Positions 16,792 through 16,881 of a stretch of DNA of 16,881 nt are shown one piece after another. The position numbers were made by a program, and so were the translations under genes. The number at the start of each line of letters is the position of its first letter. Within the stretch, counting starts at the first letter, position 1. The stretch spans positions 1-16,881 of the forward strand of contig VSNQ01000104.1 of NCBI GenBank assembly GCA_009774395.1, written 5' to 3'. The stretch comes from Lachnospiraceae bacterium (GTDB lineage Bacteria; Bacillota; Clostridia; Lachnospirales; Lachnospiraceae). The notes below the pieces were generated by a model. It did no database searches. It had not been told where the DNA came from and saw only the letters and a list, made by a program, of their open reading frames with translations.

Positions 16792-16881
16792 CTAGTTAAT
16801 ATACACCTGAATCCGTGAACCCCGCCTCGCATTTCCAATCCCGAAGCCAGTACTTATGCTGCTTTGTTGGGCATTTGCATA
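16792..16881 (-). CDS. C-terminal 29 codons of an unidentified gene
   Basis: A minus-strand frame is open from the window edge to TAG (16792-16794), 17 bp before the ATPase start codon. It ends in FGIGNARRGSRIQVYIN. The close spacing fits an upstream gene in the same operon. The stretch is too short to assign to a family, and a chance open frame is possible. Confidence 0.45.
   Translation of the reverse strand, partial: YANAQQSSISTGFGIGNARRGSRIQVYIN

Overview
The window looks like chromosome of a low-GC, motile, Gram-positive anaerobe of the Clostridia, most likely Lachnospiraceae. The evidence is the purine-rich Shine-Dalgarno sites, a SigD-type flagellin promoter, a very large flagellin, a DUF6273-type surface protein, a YkuD L,D-transpeptidase and a GldA / GldF-GldG fusion / DUF4340 transporter set. 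This is inference from gene content; there is no rRNA here. Every convincing intact gene is on the minus strand.

Region 1 (1-2726) is an accessory junk-yard. It holds a probable transposase C-terminus on the plus strand (1-168) and a broken LicD-family gene (about 216-712). An intact AAA ATPase with a C-terminal PD-(D/E)XK nuclease domain follows (778-2376). A 45-nt perfectly pairing hairpin lies exactly 20 nt after its stop codon, and the LicD remnant begins where that hairpin ends. A second copy of the hairpin (2599-2643) also lies exactly 20 nt after a stop codon, that of a decayed C-terminal stub of the same ATPase family (2664-2726). The gene plus hairpin therefore looks like a repeated, possibly mobile unit.

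Region 2 (2723-7664) is envelope and motility. A secreted L,D-transpeptidase (2723-3877) is followed upstream by a 1041-residue flagellin (4272-7397) with about 800 residues of variable domain. The flagellin has a recognisable SigD promoter (7637-7664). Its leader of about 230 nt carries a terminator-like hairpin at the predicted +1, a second folded element and a CsrA-like site beside the ribosome-binding site. A 23-bp stem follows the gene.

Region 3 (7797-12758) is a surface protein gene of about 1,618 codons. Its signal peptide and mature part are in different frames, separated by a run of nine G residues (12582-12590). Eight G would restore one continuous frame. This is the signature of a slipped-strand phase-variable gene, here in the OFF state. 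The gene also has in-frame 42-bp tandem repeats in a Thr/Glu-rich stalk. This is the most interesting observation in the window.

Region 4 (13006-16881) is a tightly packed transporter operon: ABC ATPase (TTG start), a permease/GldG-like fusion and a DUF4340 protein, preceded by the last 29 codons of an unidentified gene. It is likely to act on extracytoplasmic or cell-surface material, but the substrate cannot be read from sequence.
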